A DNA stretch of 64,000 nt from Rhodothermia bacterium. Lineage in GTDB: Bacteria; Bacteroidota; Rhodothermia; Rhodothermales; JAAAOL01. Of this stretch, positions 1 through 8,935 are shown one piece after another. The stretch lies in assembly GCA_030428385.1 (NCBI GenBank), contig JAUIDY010000014.1:1-64000 (forward strand). The letters run 5' to 3'. Made by a program: the position numbers and the translations under genes. The stretch's first letter is position 1. Every line of letters starts with the position of its first letter. The notes beneath the pieces are model-generated. The model did not search any database, had not been told where the DNA came from, and worked only from the letters and a program-made list of their open reading frames with translations.

Positions 1-1139
1 GACCAGGACCAGCAATTCTTTGCGAACACGGACATCGCTGCCCATTCTTCGGCGGATACCGCCCCACACCGATGGCCCTGGATGCGGTAATAATCCCAGA
101 GGCCGCCGCTGCCTTTGCGAACGGGACGGGCTTCGGTTTCCCAGGTTGGCTGATACCACTGACGCCCCGTGGTAGAAGCCGCCACCTTCCGTCCATCCCG
201 AATCAGCCACACAAATTTGCTGTGCGGGACCAGCGCTGCCAGCAGCGAGACCATGTTAAACAGGTGATGGTCCGACTCACCGTACACGCCTTCGGGATAG
301 GGGCTGCTGTTGCCATACAACGCCTCCAGTTCCGCATTCACTTCGGCGTCGGTCTTGTCACCGTGCGCATATTCTGCGGACAGCCGCACCAGTTGAAAGC
401 GGCGCTCGTGATAACACGTCACGCTGGGATGTTGCGAGAGCACCCGGGCAATGGTGGTACTGCCAGACCGCCCCGTGGAAACGATAAAGACGGGCTGCAC
501 CTGCTCAATGGTGGAGCCATACGAAGCCACAACGGCCTCGGACAATAGTTGCCCGTCTTTCCCTCCGTACGCACCGCGCTGCTCAAGCTCGGCATAATGG
601 GCCGTGTCGCGCTGCCCACGGGATTGAGCAGGATGCCCGCCCACGATAGCTCCGGCAGGAACCTCGCCCTCCACCAGCGCTCCCAACCCAATCACCGCCC
701 CATCGCCGATGCGACTGCCCGGGGCAATCTTCGCCATGCGGTCGATCCACACGTTTTTCCCGATGAGCACCGGCTGATGCAGCGGTACATCGTCGAAAGG
801 AAGCGCCGTTCCCTCAATTCGGTGCGACACCGTTGCGATGGTCACTCTGTCGGCGATATGCGTATTGTCACCAACTGTCAGTCCGCCTTCGGTAATTAAC
901 TGGGCCTCGGTGCCGATGTGCACGTTATTGCCCAAAAAAACCATGGCCGGATCGGTGATAACCACGTCGTCATGCAACGCCACCCCCACCCCACAACCAC
1001 GCAGTTTTCGATAGAGGCTCCGCTTTCTTTTGGCCTCTTTTTTTGCGTTCAAACGGGTGACTTCTTGAACCACCGCCGGTGCCACCAGCCGAAGACCCCG
1101 GCGAAGCAGCCTCCGCACGGTCTGCTTAAGGTATGGCAT
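1..1139 (-). CDS. Hexapeptide-repeat acyltransferase fused to a sulfotransferase (3' end off the window)
   Basis: I translated this from the ATG at 1139 in one frame to the left edge without a stop (at least 379 residues). Residues about 55-172 are a left-handed beta-helix acyltransferase of the maltose/galactoside O-acetyltransferase type: repeated hexapeptides, a TVSHR segment with the likely catalytic His106, and the PVLIGKNVWID signature near 123-133. From about residue 216 a PAPS-dependent sulfotransferase follows, with the 5'-phosphosulfate loop STGRSGSTT at 221-229 and a 3'-phosphate motif FVWLIRDGRKVAAS near 310-325. Residues 173-215 are a linker. The start overlaps the end of the upstream Wzt-like gene by 14 bases, so it is the most distal visible member of the polysaccharide operon. 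A likely role is to O-acylate and sulfate the same glycan. Domain assignments are strong; substrates are unknown. Confidence 0.85.
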   Translation of the reverse strand, partial: MPYLKQTVRRLLRRGLRLVAPAVVQEVTRLNAKKEAKRKRSLYRKLRGCGVGVALHDDVVITDPAMVFLGNNVHIGTEAQLITEGGLTVGDNTHIADRVTIATVSHRIEGTALPFDDVPLHQPVLIGKNVWIDRMAKIAPGSRIGDGAVIGLGALVEGEVPAGAIVGGHPAQSRGQRDTAHYAELEQRGAYGGKDGQLLSEAVVASYGSTIEQVQPVFIVSTGRSGSTTIARVLSQHPSVTCYHERRFQLVRLSAEYAHGDKTDAEVNAELEALYGNSSPYPEGVYGESDHHLFNMVSLLAALVPHSKFVWLIRDGRKVAASTTGRQWYQPTWETEARPVRKGSGGLWDYYRIQGHRCGAVSAEEWAAMSVFAKNCWSW

Positions 1140-2442
1140 TAAATGCTTCGGCCTCTTGCTCCCAGGCAAAATCGACGAACACACCCTGCTTTTTTGATCC
1201 CGGCAAGATGCCCGTTCCGTAGTAATCTCCTAGTTCCACATCTATCGTGCCGGCCTCTTTCAGCCGGTCGAGAATGGTACTGCGCATGCGTGCATTAAGG
1301 TTAAAGCTAAACCGCCCCTGGCTGGTGGGCCACTTGGGGAAATAACAAAACACCTTGCCTTCCCCGGGCGTCACCGTAATCGAATGCCCGACCACATCAT
1401 TCCGGCAAGAGAACAAAAACGCATCACTATTCGAGAAAAAGCCAATCCCTATGTTGACGCCTTCCAATTCCTGATCGGCATGACACATGTAATCAAACTG
1501 AACCAGTACGGGTTGCCCTGAAAGCAACGTCGCAAGCGGAATGCGGGTCTCGGGGTCGAGGAAACATACCTGGGTGAACCGGAAAATCTCGCCGCCTTTG
1601 CGATCTGTACGTTCATCCAGGCGGTGACTTTTTTCTTGATCCTCGGCACCGGTGATGTAGCGATTCACTGCCTCGGTGACCGAGCCGTCGTAGCTAATGG
1701 TGCCTCGGTCTAGCAAAATACCCCGGTCACACAAGGATTGGACCATGGCCATGTGGTGACTCACAAACAACACCGTTCGCCCCTCGCCCGCTACCTCCTC
1801 CATCTTCCCCAAACACTTCTTCTGAAATGCCACATCGCCCACCGCCAACACCTCGTCGATCAACAACACCTCCGGCTCCAAGTGCGCCGCCACCGAAAAC
1901 GCCAAACGCACCTTCATGCCCGACGAATACCGCTTCACCGGCGTGTCGATGAACTGCTCCACCCCCGAAAACGACACAATCTCGTCAAACTTGCGGTCTA
2001 CCTCTACCTTTCGCATCCCCAACACCGTACCGTTCAAATACACGTTCTCCCGGCCCGTCAACTCGGGGTGAAACCCCGTGCCTACCTCCAGCAGACTCGA
2101 CACCCGACCGTTGATCCACGCCCGACCCACGGTCGGCTCCGTGATCCGAGAGAGGATCTTCAACAGCGTGCTCTTGCCCGCCCCGTTGCGACCGATCACG
2201 CCCACGACCTCGCCCTGGTTCACCGTAAAGGAAACCTCGCGCAGCGCCCAGATGATGTCCTCGGCTTCGGTCCCGTCGGCCATGTCGGTGAAGCGGCTGA
2301 GCTTGCGCAGGTTGCGGAAGTTGCGCAGCGGGTAGCTCAGCGCCGAGGTGATGGTTTGGAAGAGGGTGTCGTGTTTCTCCTCGGCCAGGCCGATGCGGTA
2401 GCGTTTGCCCAGACCCTCTACTTCTATGGCTACTTCACTCAT
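1126..2442 (-). CDS. Polysaccharide ABC exporter ATPase, Wzt-like (copy 1)
   Basis: This 438-residue protein has an N-terminal nucleotide-binding domain (about 1-265) with Walker A GRNGAGKST, signature YSSGM and Walker B VLLIDEVLAVGD. A C-terminal beta-sandwich (about 285-425) is of the Wzt carbohydrate-binding type. Such ATPases pair with an ABC-2 permease to export lipid-linked O-antigen, capsule or teichoic acid, and the C-terminal domain often recognises the modified chain end. The ATPase half is almost the same as that of the second copy at 19334-20659, down to the KRYRIGLAE start, but the C-terminal halves differ. The only permease seen is at 25595-26470. The gap upstream (2443-2597) is the longest inside this operon, so separate expression is possible. 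Confidence 0.93.
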   Translation of the reverse strand: MSEVAIEVEGLGKRYRIGLAEEKHDTLFQTITSALSYPLRNFRNLRKLSRFTDMADGTEAEDIIWALREVSFTVNQGEVVGVIGRNGAGKSTLLKILSRITEPTVGRAWINGRVSSLLEVGTGFHPELTGRENVYLNGTVLGMRKVEVDRKFDEIVSFSGVEQFIDTPVKRYSSGMKVRLAFSVAAHLEPEVLLIDEVLAVGDVAFQKKCLGKMEEVAGEGRTVLFVSHHMAMVQSLCDRGILLDRGTISYDGSVTEAVNRYITGAEDQEKSHRLDERTDRKGGEIFRFTQVCFLDPETRIPLATLLSGQPVLVQFDYMCHADQELEGVNIGIGFFSNSDAFLFSCRNDVVGHSITVTPGEGKVFCYFPKWPTSQGRFSFNLNARMRSTILDRLKEAGTIDVELGDYYGTGILPGSKKQGVFVDFAWEQEAEAFNAIP

Positions 2443-2597
2443 CGCACACTTCGTACTGATGCTTGGTTTATCACATCAACAATCAGGAAAACCGTTTCCT
2501 CAAGAAGACTCCAGGCATCCGCACCTGCCCTACTTCCGAAAGAGCCCATGATACGGGTGGATTGGTTCGTCATCAAGGATCTTTGGATGTAGTTTTT

Positions 2598-3728
2598 TTA
2601 ACCCTCGCGTTGCACAACCCGTTGCAACCCTTGTACCAGGTGTTTCCCGGCGGCCTCCCACGTCAACTCCTGTGCATAGCGCGTTTTTGCCTGTTTGCAG
2701 AGGGCATAATAACCGGCGGGATCATGCACCAGGGCGCGAATCACCTCCACATAGGCTTGCGGGGCACTCCCCTCTGGCAACACCACCCCCGACACCCCGT
2801 CTTTTACCGTCGTTGCCAACCCACCAGCGGCGTTGGTCAGCGTGGGGGTCGCGAAGGCCGCTGCTTCTGCCGGAACAATACCTGCTGGTTCGAAACGGGC
2901 GGGGTGCAGCAGCAAATGGGCGTCACGGTATAAGCCTACATACTGCTGCAGTTCGTCCTCTTTTGCTTTTTCAAACGGCCCGACGTAGCGGACAAAAGGA
3001 TGAGGCGGCCCAGCGGTGCCACACACCGTCAGTTCAGCCGCTATGCCTTCCTGATTCAACTGTTGCACCACGGCGGCAGCAATATCCACGCCCTTGCGCT
3101 CGTAGGCCCGCCCTACCAACAGCAACCGCAGGGGCCCTACCAACCGCTTGACCTCTTCCACCGCCACCTGGGCAGGAACCACATGGGGGGGCAAGGCAGC
3201 GGGAATAGGAAACACGTCGATTTTTTCCGGGGAAACCTGATAGGCGTGGGCGGCCTGTTGGCGGCACCACTCGCTAAAGGTGAAGATGAGGGCGCTGCGG
3301 CGAATCACGCGGCCTTCCATATACTGCAACAGCCGGAACGGAAGCCGTCCATAATCGGCCCAGCCCCCTTGCTTGCCCCACACGGTCGTGTCCATGCTCC
3401 ACACATAGGGCGCGGAACCCCGGTACCGGAAAAAAGGCGTGGCAAAAGAAAAGACCAGATCGGGGTTCCAAGACCTGGCTTCACGGGTCAAGGAACGCGA
3501 GGCTTTCAGCAGCGAGGAGAGGTCCCAGGGCAAGTAGTCCTTGCCCGTAACGCGGGTATATATGCGCCGCACCGCTTGCTCATGGCGGGGAAAGGGGCCC
3601 GGAAACGGCCCAACCACCCGCACCTCCACACCTTCCCGCTCCATGGCGCGGCAAAACTGATAGTCCGTGCCGCTGCCCGCATCCGGATCGCGTGGATCAT
3701 ACCGAAAAGCGCCATACAGCACTTTCAT
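2598..3728 (-). CDS. GT4-type glycosyltransferase
   Basis: This 376-residue protein has the two-domain GT-B layout. The N-terminal part begins MKVLYGAFRYDPRDPDAGSG and holds the acceptor side. The C-terminal half has the GT4 nucleotide-sugar region: LLLVGRAYERKGVD near 200-215, and the E-x7-E-type segment HPARFEPAGIVPAEAAAF near 275-295. It should transfer a sugar from an activated donor onto the growing glycan on the cytoplasmic side. Its ATG overlaps the stop of the upstream SGNH gene by four bases, pointing to translational coupling. Donor and linkage cannot be read from the sequence. Confidence 0.88.
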   Translation of the reverse strand: MKVLYGAFRYDPRDPDAGSGTDYQFCRAMEREGVEVRVVGPFPGPFPRHEQAVRRIYTRVTGKDYLPWDLSSLLKASRSLTREARSWNPDLVFSFATPFFRYRGSAPYVWSMDTTVWGKQGGWADYGRLPFRLLQYMEGRVIRRSALIFTFSEWCRQQAAHAYQVSPEKIDVFPIPAALPPHVVPAQVAVEEVKRLVGPLRLLLVGRAYERKGVDIAAAVVQQLNQEGIAAELTVCGTAGPPHPFVRYVGPFEKAKEDELQQYVGLYRDAHLLLHPARFEPAGIVPAEAAAFATPTLTNAAGGLATTVKDGVSGVVLPEGSAPQAYVEVIRALVHDPAGYYALCKQAKTRYAQELTWEAAGKHLVQGLQRVVQREG

Positions 3729-4939
3729 GGGCGTTCCTCCTGCGTCGTTGAAGGGGGAAACGCCGGTTGTGCCAAATAGGTGCGGATGCTGTCTGCGATC
3801 ATCCGGTTGCCACGGTCAAAAAGGTGGACGGCATCCATAAAGACAATGTCATCGGAAAGGTCATCAGGGCCTTGGCGCTGGTAGAAAGGCACGGCCTCAA
3901 AATAGCGATCAAAAAAGTTGCTGAAGTCGAGGTATTCCACATCAAGCTGGGGATCGTGCAGCACATAGCCATAAAAAGCCCGCGCGGCGCGTTCCACCGG
4001 GTGGGTGGTGTCGGCTTCGGCGATGTGTTGGTGCAGGCGCGTCGCGGGCTGATGGATCCCCATAAAACGCCCCCCCTCTGCTTCTACCAGATCACGCATG
4101 CGCCGAATATTCTGGACGTACTGGTGCGCAGCAGGTCGCAAGCGCTCGGTGGGAACGTCGACGGAGGAAGCAGCCGGGGTACGGTGCCCCAGCCGCTGGC
4201 GTATGCGCCGTGTCAGCTTCGGGAAGAACCGCTCATACCAGGTCGGCTTCGGAAGCCGTATCTGCCCTTCATCCACCACCCCCAGCAAGGCATACAGCCG
4301 ATCAAACCCTTCGGGGGCACCCAACGGATAGTGCCCCAAAGCCTTGCGTAAATAATAATGGGAAATGGTAAAATCATTGACCCCGTCATAGGCCACCACC
4401 AGATCAGGCTGATACGCCATCAGATCATGCGCAAGGCGAAAAAGCTCCTGGCTGGAATTCCACGAAGGCACCCCCGCATTCACAAAGTGGTACGTGTCCT
4501 GCATCCGGTTCAGGTACCCCGTGATGGTGGTTGAATCGGCGCTGGCATAATATCCAAATGCCGAGGACCCCCCCAGAAAAAACGCCAGCTTGCGCCCGTT
4601 GGCCTCCTCAGGTCCGCTGGCCCGGAATCCATCGGGGGTCAGGTGGCAATAGTCATTGCTGATCGCCAGTCGGGCCTCAGCCTCAAAGGGCATCGAAAAC
4701 AGGTAATGCGGATGCAGATGTTTGGTGGTAAAGGGCTCGTAGGCGGAATGGATTTCCTGAAACCGGGGCTTGGCGGTGGTTTCGGGATTGGCATCTCCAC
4801 GTGGGGCTTGCAACATCCACTCCAGCCCAATAGCCAGCACCAAGGCCCCCACAAGCCCCCACAACCCGATCATCAAGAGGGTGGCGGTTACCCGGACGCC
4901 CCGCGAAGGGGTGGGCGTGGTGTTCGTTGGCTCTTCCAT
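3725..4939 (-). CDS. Membrane-anchored SGNH/GDSL hydrolase-like protein
   Basis: I chose the ATG at 4939 (404 residues). A longer in-frame reading to 5089 would run into the neighbouring gene, whereas 4939 lies 5 bases past that gene's stop. One membrane segment (about residues 15-37) comes right after a polar start, so the domain probably faces the periplasm. SGNH blocks are visible: GGSSAFGYYA with the likely nucleophile serine, VVAYDGVNDF with the GxND asparagine, and DAVHLF with the Asp/His pair near the C-terminus. Members of this superfamily add or remove O-acyl groups on surface glycans. In this locus an O-acetyl esterase or transferase on the exported polysaccharide is plausible. Confidence 0.8.
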   Translation of the reverse strand: MEEPTNTTPTPSRGVRVTATLLMIGLWGLVGALVLAIGLEWMLQAPRGDANPETTAKPRFQEIHSAYEPFTTKHLHPHYLFSMPFEAEARLAISNDYCHLTPDGFRASGPEEANGRKLAFFLGGSSAFGYYASADSTTITGYLNRMQDTYHFVNAGVPSWNSSQELFRLAHDLMAYQPDLVVAYDGVNDFTISHYYLRKALGHYPLGAPEGFDRLYALLGVVDEGQIRLPKPTWYERFFPKLTRRIRQRLGHRTPAASSVDVPTERLRPAAHQYVQNIRRMRDLVEAEGGRFMGIHQPATRLHQHIAEADTTHPVERAARAFYGYVLHDPQLDVEYLDFSNFFDRYFEAVPFYQRQGPDDLSDDIVFMDAVHLFDRGNRMIADSIRTYLAQPAFPPSTTQEERP

Positions 4940-4944
4940 CTCGA

Positions 4945-5895
4945 CTAAACCGTCATGCGATAAACCAACCGCCGCCATGCTGGATCGGGGAGGTACTGGC
5001 GGCGGAAATAGAGTTTTAGCAAAAAGGCACTCACCAATGAACGCAACCGGGCACCCGCGGGACCGCCCCATGTCGCCAGGTGCGGCCACACCCGGATTCG
5101 CTTGCGGAGATGGTCATCTCCCAAGGCGGGGAGCACCCGGCCGTTTGCAATGATATGGGTGGCATCTGATGTTTCGAACCGATGGACCAGTTCGCCGACG
5201 GTCTCCCGCGCCAGTTGAATGTTGGCATCGCCCTCCGGGCCGTCCCATCGTTCGCCGCGCTGTTGGGGCACATGGCCGTAGTCGTGGTTCTGATGGATCG
5301 CCCAGATGGCCTGGGTGGCATCGATGACGGGCATGTGGTGGCGACGGGCGTGATAAACCATCCAGTTGTCCCACACGGGCCGCCCCACCGCAAACGTGGG
5401 CATTTCGGCAAAGAGGCGGCGGGGAAAGATAAAATAGTCCATGCCTTTGACCTCATGAAGTTCGCCTTCCGTCTGGGCCCGTGCCCTCAGTTGCTCGGCC
5501 CAATTGGCAGCGTCATAATCCACAGGTTCGTCCACATCCAGGTCCCAGCGTTGCCCCACCATCAGATAGGCGGAATACGGGACCTGGCGGACGGCCTCCA
5601 GCATATCCTCGCTCAGGATGATGTCTGCATTTACATAACACAATACGTCGTGGCGGGCCTGAGCGCGTACCTGGGCGAAGGCATCACTCAACAGCGGCGT
5701 GCCATACGGCGTGCAGGCGATATCGGGCAGGTGGGTGGCTCCATGGGCGGCTGCCACCTCGGCCACGCCGGGGTCGTTTCCACACAGGATCACCTCGCAG
5801 TCGTCACCAAGCCGCATCCAGCTTTGCAAGGCATTGCGCTGGATGAGCCCGGTGTGCCCGTCGAAGGCTTTGGGAATGGAAAAAAGGGTCAGCAC
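4945..5895 (-). CDS. Putative GT-A glycosyltransferase
   Basis: This 316-residue protein starts MLTLFSIPKAFDGHTGLIQ and continues with a nucleotide-binding Rossmann-like half. A CYVNADIILSEDM segment near residue 90 sits where GT-A enzymes keep their metal-binding DxD. Later come an aromatic, His-rich region (VWDNWMVYHARRHHMPVIDA) and a C-terminal basic tail. I recognise the fold type but not a named family. It sits between a sulfotransferase gene (13-base gap) and the SGNH gene, in the run of glycan-assembly genes, which supports a glycosyltransferase role. Confidence 0.65.
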   Translation of the reverse strand: MLTLFSIPKAFDGHTGLIQRNALQSWMRLGDDCEVILCGNDPGVAEVAAAHGATHLPDIACTPYGTPLLSDAFAQVRAQARHDVLCYVNADIILSEDMLEAVRQVPYSAYLMVGQRWDLDVDEPVDYDAANWAEQLRARAQTEGELHEVKGMDYFIFPRRLFAEMPTFAVGRPVWDNWMVYHARRHHMPVIDATQAIWAIHQNHDYGHVPQQRGERWDGPEGDANIQLARETVGELVHRFETSDATHIIANGRVLPALGDDHLRKRIRVWPHLATWGGPAGARLRSLVSAFLLKLYFRRQYLPDPAWRRLVYRMTV

Positions 5896-5907
5896 GAAAC
5901 GGTGGGT

Positions 5908-6921
5908 TCAGGTCTTGCGGCGCAGCCGGACCAACCCGGCGACGCCCTCTTTATACAGGACCGTTTTCATCTGCTGGCGCACCTGCTGCCAGCGCGGTTG
6001 ATTTTTGACATCCACGACTTCCTCAAACCCGAGGGTCCAACGCAAGGCACGGCGGGCGGGCCGCACAGCCTCCACCTGGGCGCGTAAGGAGGCCTCGTCG
6101 TATCCCATCTGTGCCACCAGTTCGGGTCCCAAGGCGTTTAGATAGCCGTCCATCAGCCGCCACACCTGGGGGTCTTGCAACGCATGCTTCCACTTTTCCA
6201 AGCTATGAGACACGGGCGCAGTCTGAGCATCAACGGTTATTTTATCCCCCAATGTCCAGGCGGGCGTTTCTCCTTCACCATAGCTGATTATGGACGGTTC
6301 ATAGGGTACCTGAAGATGTTCACATAAGGAGGTGAGGGCCCCTTCGGGCGTGGATACCAGGTCTTCATAGGAGAGCGTATGCGCAGCCTCACCGAGCGAC
6401 GTACGGGCTGCCACCAGTGCCTGCGGAGCATACAACAGGTCGTGCTGATAGCGGGCCAGTTTGTACCACTCTTGCTGCACCCAGGTGCTCAGAATGGAGG
6501 CCAGCACCGCCAACGGATTCCGCATCAGCAACACAAAGCGGGCTTGCGGAAACACTTGCTGTAATTCCTGCAGGATAAAATAATAGCGGGGCGTCTTGTC
6601 GAGAAAGAGGGTTTTCCCTGACCCTTCGAGGGCCTGGTTGTACAGATAGCTATACATGCGGCGCACGCCTTCTGCGTACGCCATTTCCTGTTCCGGGAGG
6701 GTGTCGAGAAACGCCGTCAGCGCCCGGTACGCCCACCGGGCGTCGTAGGGTGCCTTCATCGCTCGCTCGCGCAGGGCGTAGAGCGGATGCAGCATCACCC
6801 ACGGTTCGGCGACGGTATGAATCTGGGAATGCGCGCCCAGCATTCGTTGAAGCATCGTGGACCCCGCCCGCGGCTGCGAGACGAGGAAGATCAAGTTTTC
6901 TCCGTGGGAGCCTATCGCCAT
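5908..6921 (-). CDS. PAPS-dependent sulfotransferase
   Basis: This 337-residue protein carries both signatures of the family. The 5'-phosphosulfate-binding loop FLVSQPRAGSTMLQRML is near residue 12, and the 3'-phosphate motif FVLLMRNPLAVLASIL is near 130-145. The SYEDLVSTPEGAL segment near 195 is typical of carbohydrate or peptide sulfotransferases. It would move sulfate from PAPS to a glycan hydroxyl or amino group in the cytoplasm. It lies 5 bases downstream of a GT2 gene. PAPS would come from the fused ATP sulfurylase/APS kinase encoded at 28506-30227. Confidence 0.88.
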   Translation of the reverse strand: MAIGSHGENLIFLVSQPRAGSTMLQRMLGAHSQIHTVAEPWVMLHPLYALRERAMKAPYDARWAYRALTAFLDTLPEQEMAYAEGVRRMYSYLYNQALEGSGKTLFLDKTPRYYFILQELQQVFPQARFVLLMRNPLAVLASILSTWVQQEWYKLARYQHDLLYAPQALVAARTSLGEAAHTLSYEDLVSTPEGALTSLCEHLQVPYEPSIISYGEGETPAWTLGDKITVDAQTAPVSHSLEKWKHALQDPQVWRLMDGYLNALGPELVAQMGYDEASLRAQVEAVRPARRALRWTLGFEEVVDVKNQPRWQQVRQQMKTVLYKEGVAGLVRLRRKT

Positions 6922-6926
6922 CCGTC

Positions 6927-7916
6927 TTACCCCCGTACGCTACGCAATAGGTGCATCCCTTTTTCAAAGGCCTTCGGAAACGCATACCGTGCCACCAACC
7001 GGGGACGGCGCGTTTTCATCACATACTGGACGGCCTCAACCCAGTGCCGAGATGCTTCGCTCCGATGCCCCTGTTCCCGCGCCTCTTTCGCTGCCCGCAT
7101 GCTCAGCTTGGCCAACCAAACCCACAGGCTGTGCCACACCTGCCGCTGCGCTTCCTCCGGCAAGTCATCGAGCAGGTGTTGGTTTTTTTCGATAATGGCT
7201 TCCACGGCCCGCTTGTGCCGCGCCCCGTGCGTCTGCGACACCCCCGCTGGATGCAGGCGGTACTCAGACAAAGGCTCGGCGCAATAGGCCACGCGGTGGT
7301 GCTTGGTCAACCGAATCCGCAAGTCCCAATCGACATAGATGGAGAACTGCTCGTCGGTGAAGCCCACCTGCTGCAACGCCGCATACCGAATCAGCTCGCT
7401 ACGAAACACGGACCGATATGGAAAGCGACGCGCAAAGACCGCCTTGAAGACATCGCCAGCGGGAAGGGGCTCATCTGCCGGAGTTGCCCACATCCGCATT
7501 TGCGCACCGGCAGGGTCGATGTGGTAAACGTTGGAATATACCACATCGGCGTCTGGATGCTGGCGGGCGGTTTCCAACTCGCGCTCCAGTTTTTCAGGCA
7601 GTATGCGGTCGTCGCCATCCAGGTGACTCACCCAGGCACTACGCACTTGCCCCAGGGCAAAGCTTTTGTTGCGCGGGAAACCCAGGTTGATGCGGTGGCA
7701 GAACGGCCGGATGAGCGACGGATATTGCTCCGCGTAGGCTGCCAGCACAGCTTGCGAACCATCCTGCGAGGCATCATCCGCAACAATAATCTCATCGGGC
7801 AACCGCGTTTGGGCCAACACACTTTCGATGGCTTCCACCAGATAGTCTCTCTGGTTATAGGACGTGATACATACGCTGACGGAATAGGGATCGCTATGTG
7901 GCTGGATGGCATCCAT
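6927..7916 (-). CDS. GT2 family glycosyltransferase
   Basis: This 329-residue GT-A enzyme has VSVCITSYNQRDYLVEAIESVL at the N-terminus, IIVADDASQDGS near residue 45 and SHLDGDDRILPEKL near 95 (the metal-binding DxD). The acceptor half is followed by a helical, basic C-terminal region. It probably adds one sugar of the repeat unit. Its ATG directly abuts the stop of the GT11-like gene upstream, so both should be on one transcript. Donor specificity is unknown. Confidence 0.9.
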   Translation of the reverse strand: MDAIQPHSDPYSVSVCITSYNQRDYLVEAIESVLAQTRLPDEIIVADDASQDGSQAVLAAYAEQYPSLIRPFCHRINLGFPRNKSFALGQVRSAWVSHLDGDDRILPEKLERELETARQHPDADVVYSNVYHIDPAGAQMRMWATPADEPLPAGDVFKAVFARRFPYRSVFRSELIRYAALQQVGFTDEQFSIYVDWDLRIRLTKHHRVAYCAEPLSEYRLHPAGVSQTHGARHKRAVEAIIEKNQHLLDDLPEEAQRQVWHSLWVWLAKLSMRAAKEAREQGHRSEASRHWVEAVQYVMKTRRPRLVARYAFPKAFEKGMHLLRSVRG

Positions 7917-8930
7917 TCAGGACGAAGCAGCGGGTTGCTGCTGTTCGGCACGATGCACAACAGGCATGAGGGCTACCAGCGGGTTGGGCATTACGGATGT
8001 GGCGGTCAACGGATCGTTGATGTTGAGCAGTGGCAATAGGGGCACTTCCCCCAGAAAAGCCGCCCACGCACTAAACGTGCTGACGGGACTCAGAATCAGG
8101 TCGCACTGCATGAGTTCGGCAAAGCTTTCCATATAATGTCCCGCCGCGCCTTTGATCCCGCTCGTAAAGTGGGCCGACACGCCTTCAAAAAGCGCCGGGT
8201 CCTGCTCTTCGTCAGAGGCCACCACAAAGCCCACCCGTCCCCGGTCGGCAAACACGTCGGCGGCCTCGTGCATCCACCGTACGTACTGCGGCGTCTCGAA
8301 AAAGTACCGACCGTCTTGGTGTTGGCGGTAGTCGGTCTGCCGAATAAAAACGCCGATCAGATAGTCGTAGCGTTGCCGCAAGTCGTTGATAAACGCCTCG
8401 GCGATGGTTGTGAACCGAGGATGGATCGCCAGCGCCTCGCGGATGATGCCTTGGTGCCGCTCGAACAACGGCCAACTGCGCACGCCCCAACCGCCCAGCA
8501 CCGTCGTGCGCTTGCGCTGCAAGAGACGCAGGGCGTCTTCGGCATTTAAGTCTAGCTGATCGATCCTCTTGCCGGGCAGCCGCCCCTTCATCGTGTCGCC
8601 CACGAGCACCGATTGGGCCTGCGGCATCAGGGCGCCGTAGCGGTGCCAGAACCGCGCAACGCCTTTTCCGAGCTTGCCCTCTCCGCGCTTTCCGCTTCGC
8701 TTCAACTCCGTATAAACCCGGTGCAGGGTTCGGCCTGCTGATGCATCAAACGGATAGGTGCTTTCCGGGGCCACCTGCGCCATCAGCGAGGCATACGGCC
8801 AAAACGCGACGTTGCCCACCACAAAAGCACCGCGATGCTCCTCACAAAAGGCGATCAGGTGTCCAAAGTTGACCAGTTGGTTCGCGAAGCGCCCGCCTCC
8901 GTGGGTGAAGATGATGCGTCGTGGAGCCAT
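7917..8930 (-). CDS. GT11-like (fucosyltransferase-type) glycosyltransferase, tandem copy A
   Basis: This 337-residue protein has the features of alpha-1,2-fucosyltransferase-like enzymes: an N-terminal GGGRFANQL (GT11 usually GGLGNQ), IGVFIRQTDY in place of the HxRRGDY donor motif, VVASDEEQ, and a C-terminal SPVSTFSAWAAFLG resembling SNSSFSWW. The changes RR to RQT and D-x to T-D mean it could be a relative with another donor. It is a tandem paralog of the next gene upstream (8936-9931), and a stretch of about 100 bases is almost identical between them. GDP-fucose synthesis genes are present at 33704-35802, which supports fucose as the donor. Confidence 0.78.
   Translation of the reverse strand: MAPRRIIFTHGGGRFANQLVNFGHLIAFCEEHRGAFVVGNVAFWPYASLMAQVAPESTYPFDASAGRTLHRVYTELKRSGKRGEGKLGKGVARFWHRYGALMPQAQSVLVGDTMKGRLPGKRIDQLDLNAEDALRLLQRKRTTVLGGWGVRSWPLFERHQGIIREALAIHPRFTTIAEAFINDLRQRYDYLIGVFIRQTDYRQHQDGRYFFETPQYVRWMHEAADVFADRGRVGFVVASDEEQDPALFEGVSAHFTSGIKGAAGHYMESFAELMQCDLILSPVSTFSAWAAFLGEVPLLPLLNINDPLTATSVMPNPLVALMPVVHRAEQQQPAASS
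8206..8277. repeat. 72-base tract identical to 9192-9263
   Basis: This stretch matches 9192-9263 base for base, inside the donor-binding part of the two tandem GT11-like genes. The match continues 25 bases further after two mismatches. Flanking parts of the genes are clearly more diverged, also at synonymous sites, so recent gene conversion or recombination between the copies is the simplest explanation. Confidence 0.85.
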
Positions 8931-8935
8931 CAGGG

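Noticed and set aside
4940-5089. A 50-residue extension of the SGNH protein
   Set aside because: It overlaps the upstream glycosyltransferase gene and lacks any signal-like or conserved part; the ATG at 4939 follows that gene's stop by 5 bases.
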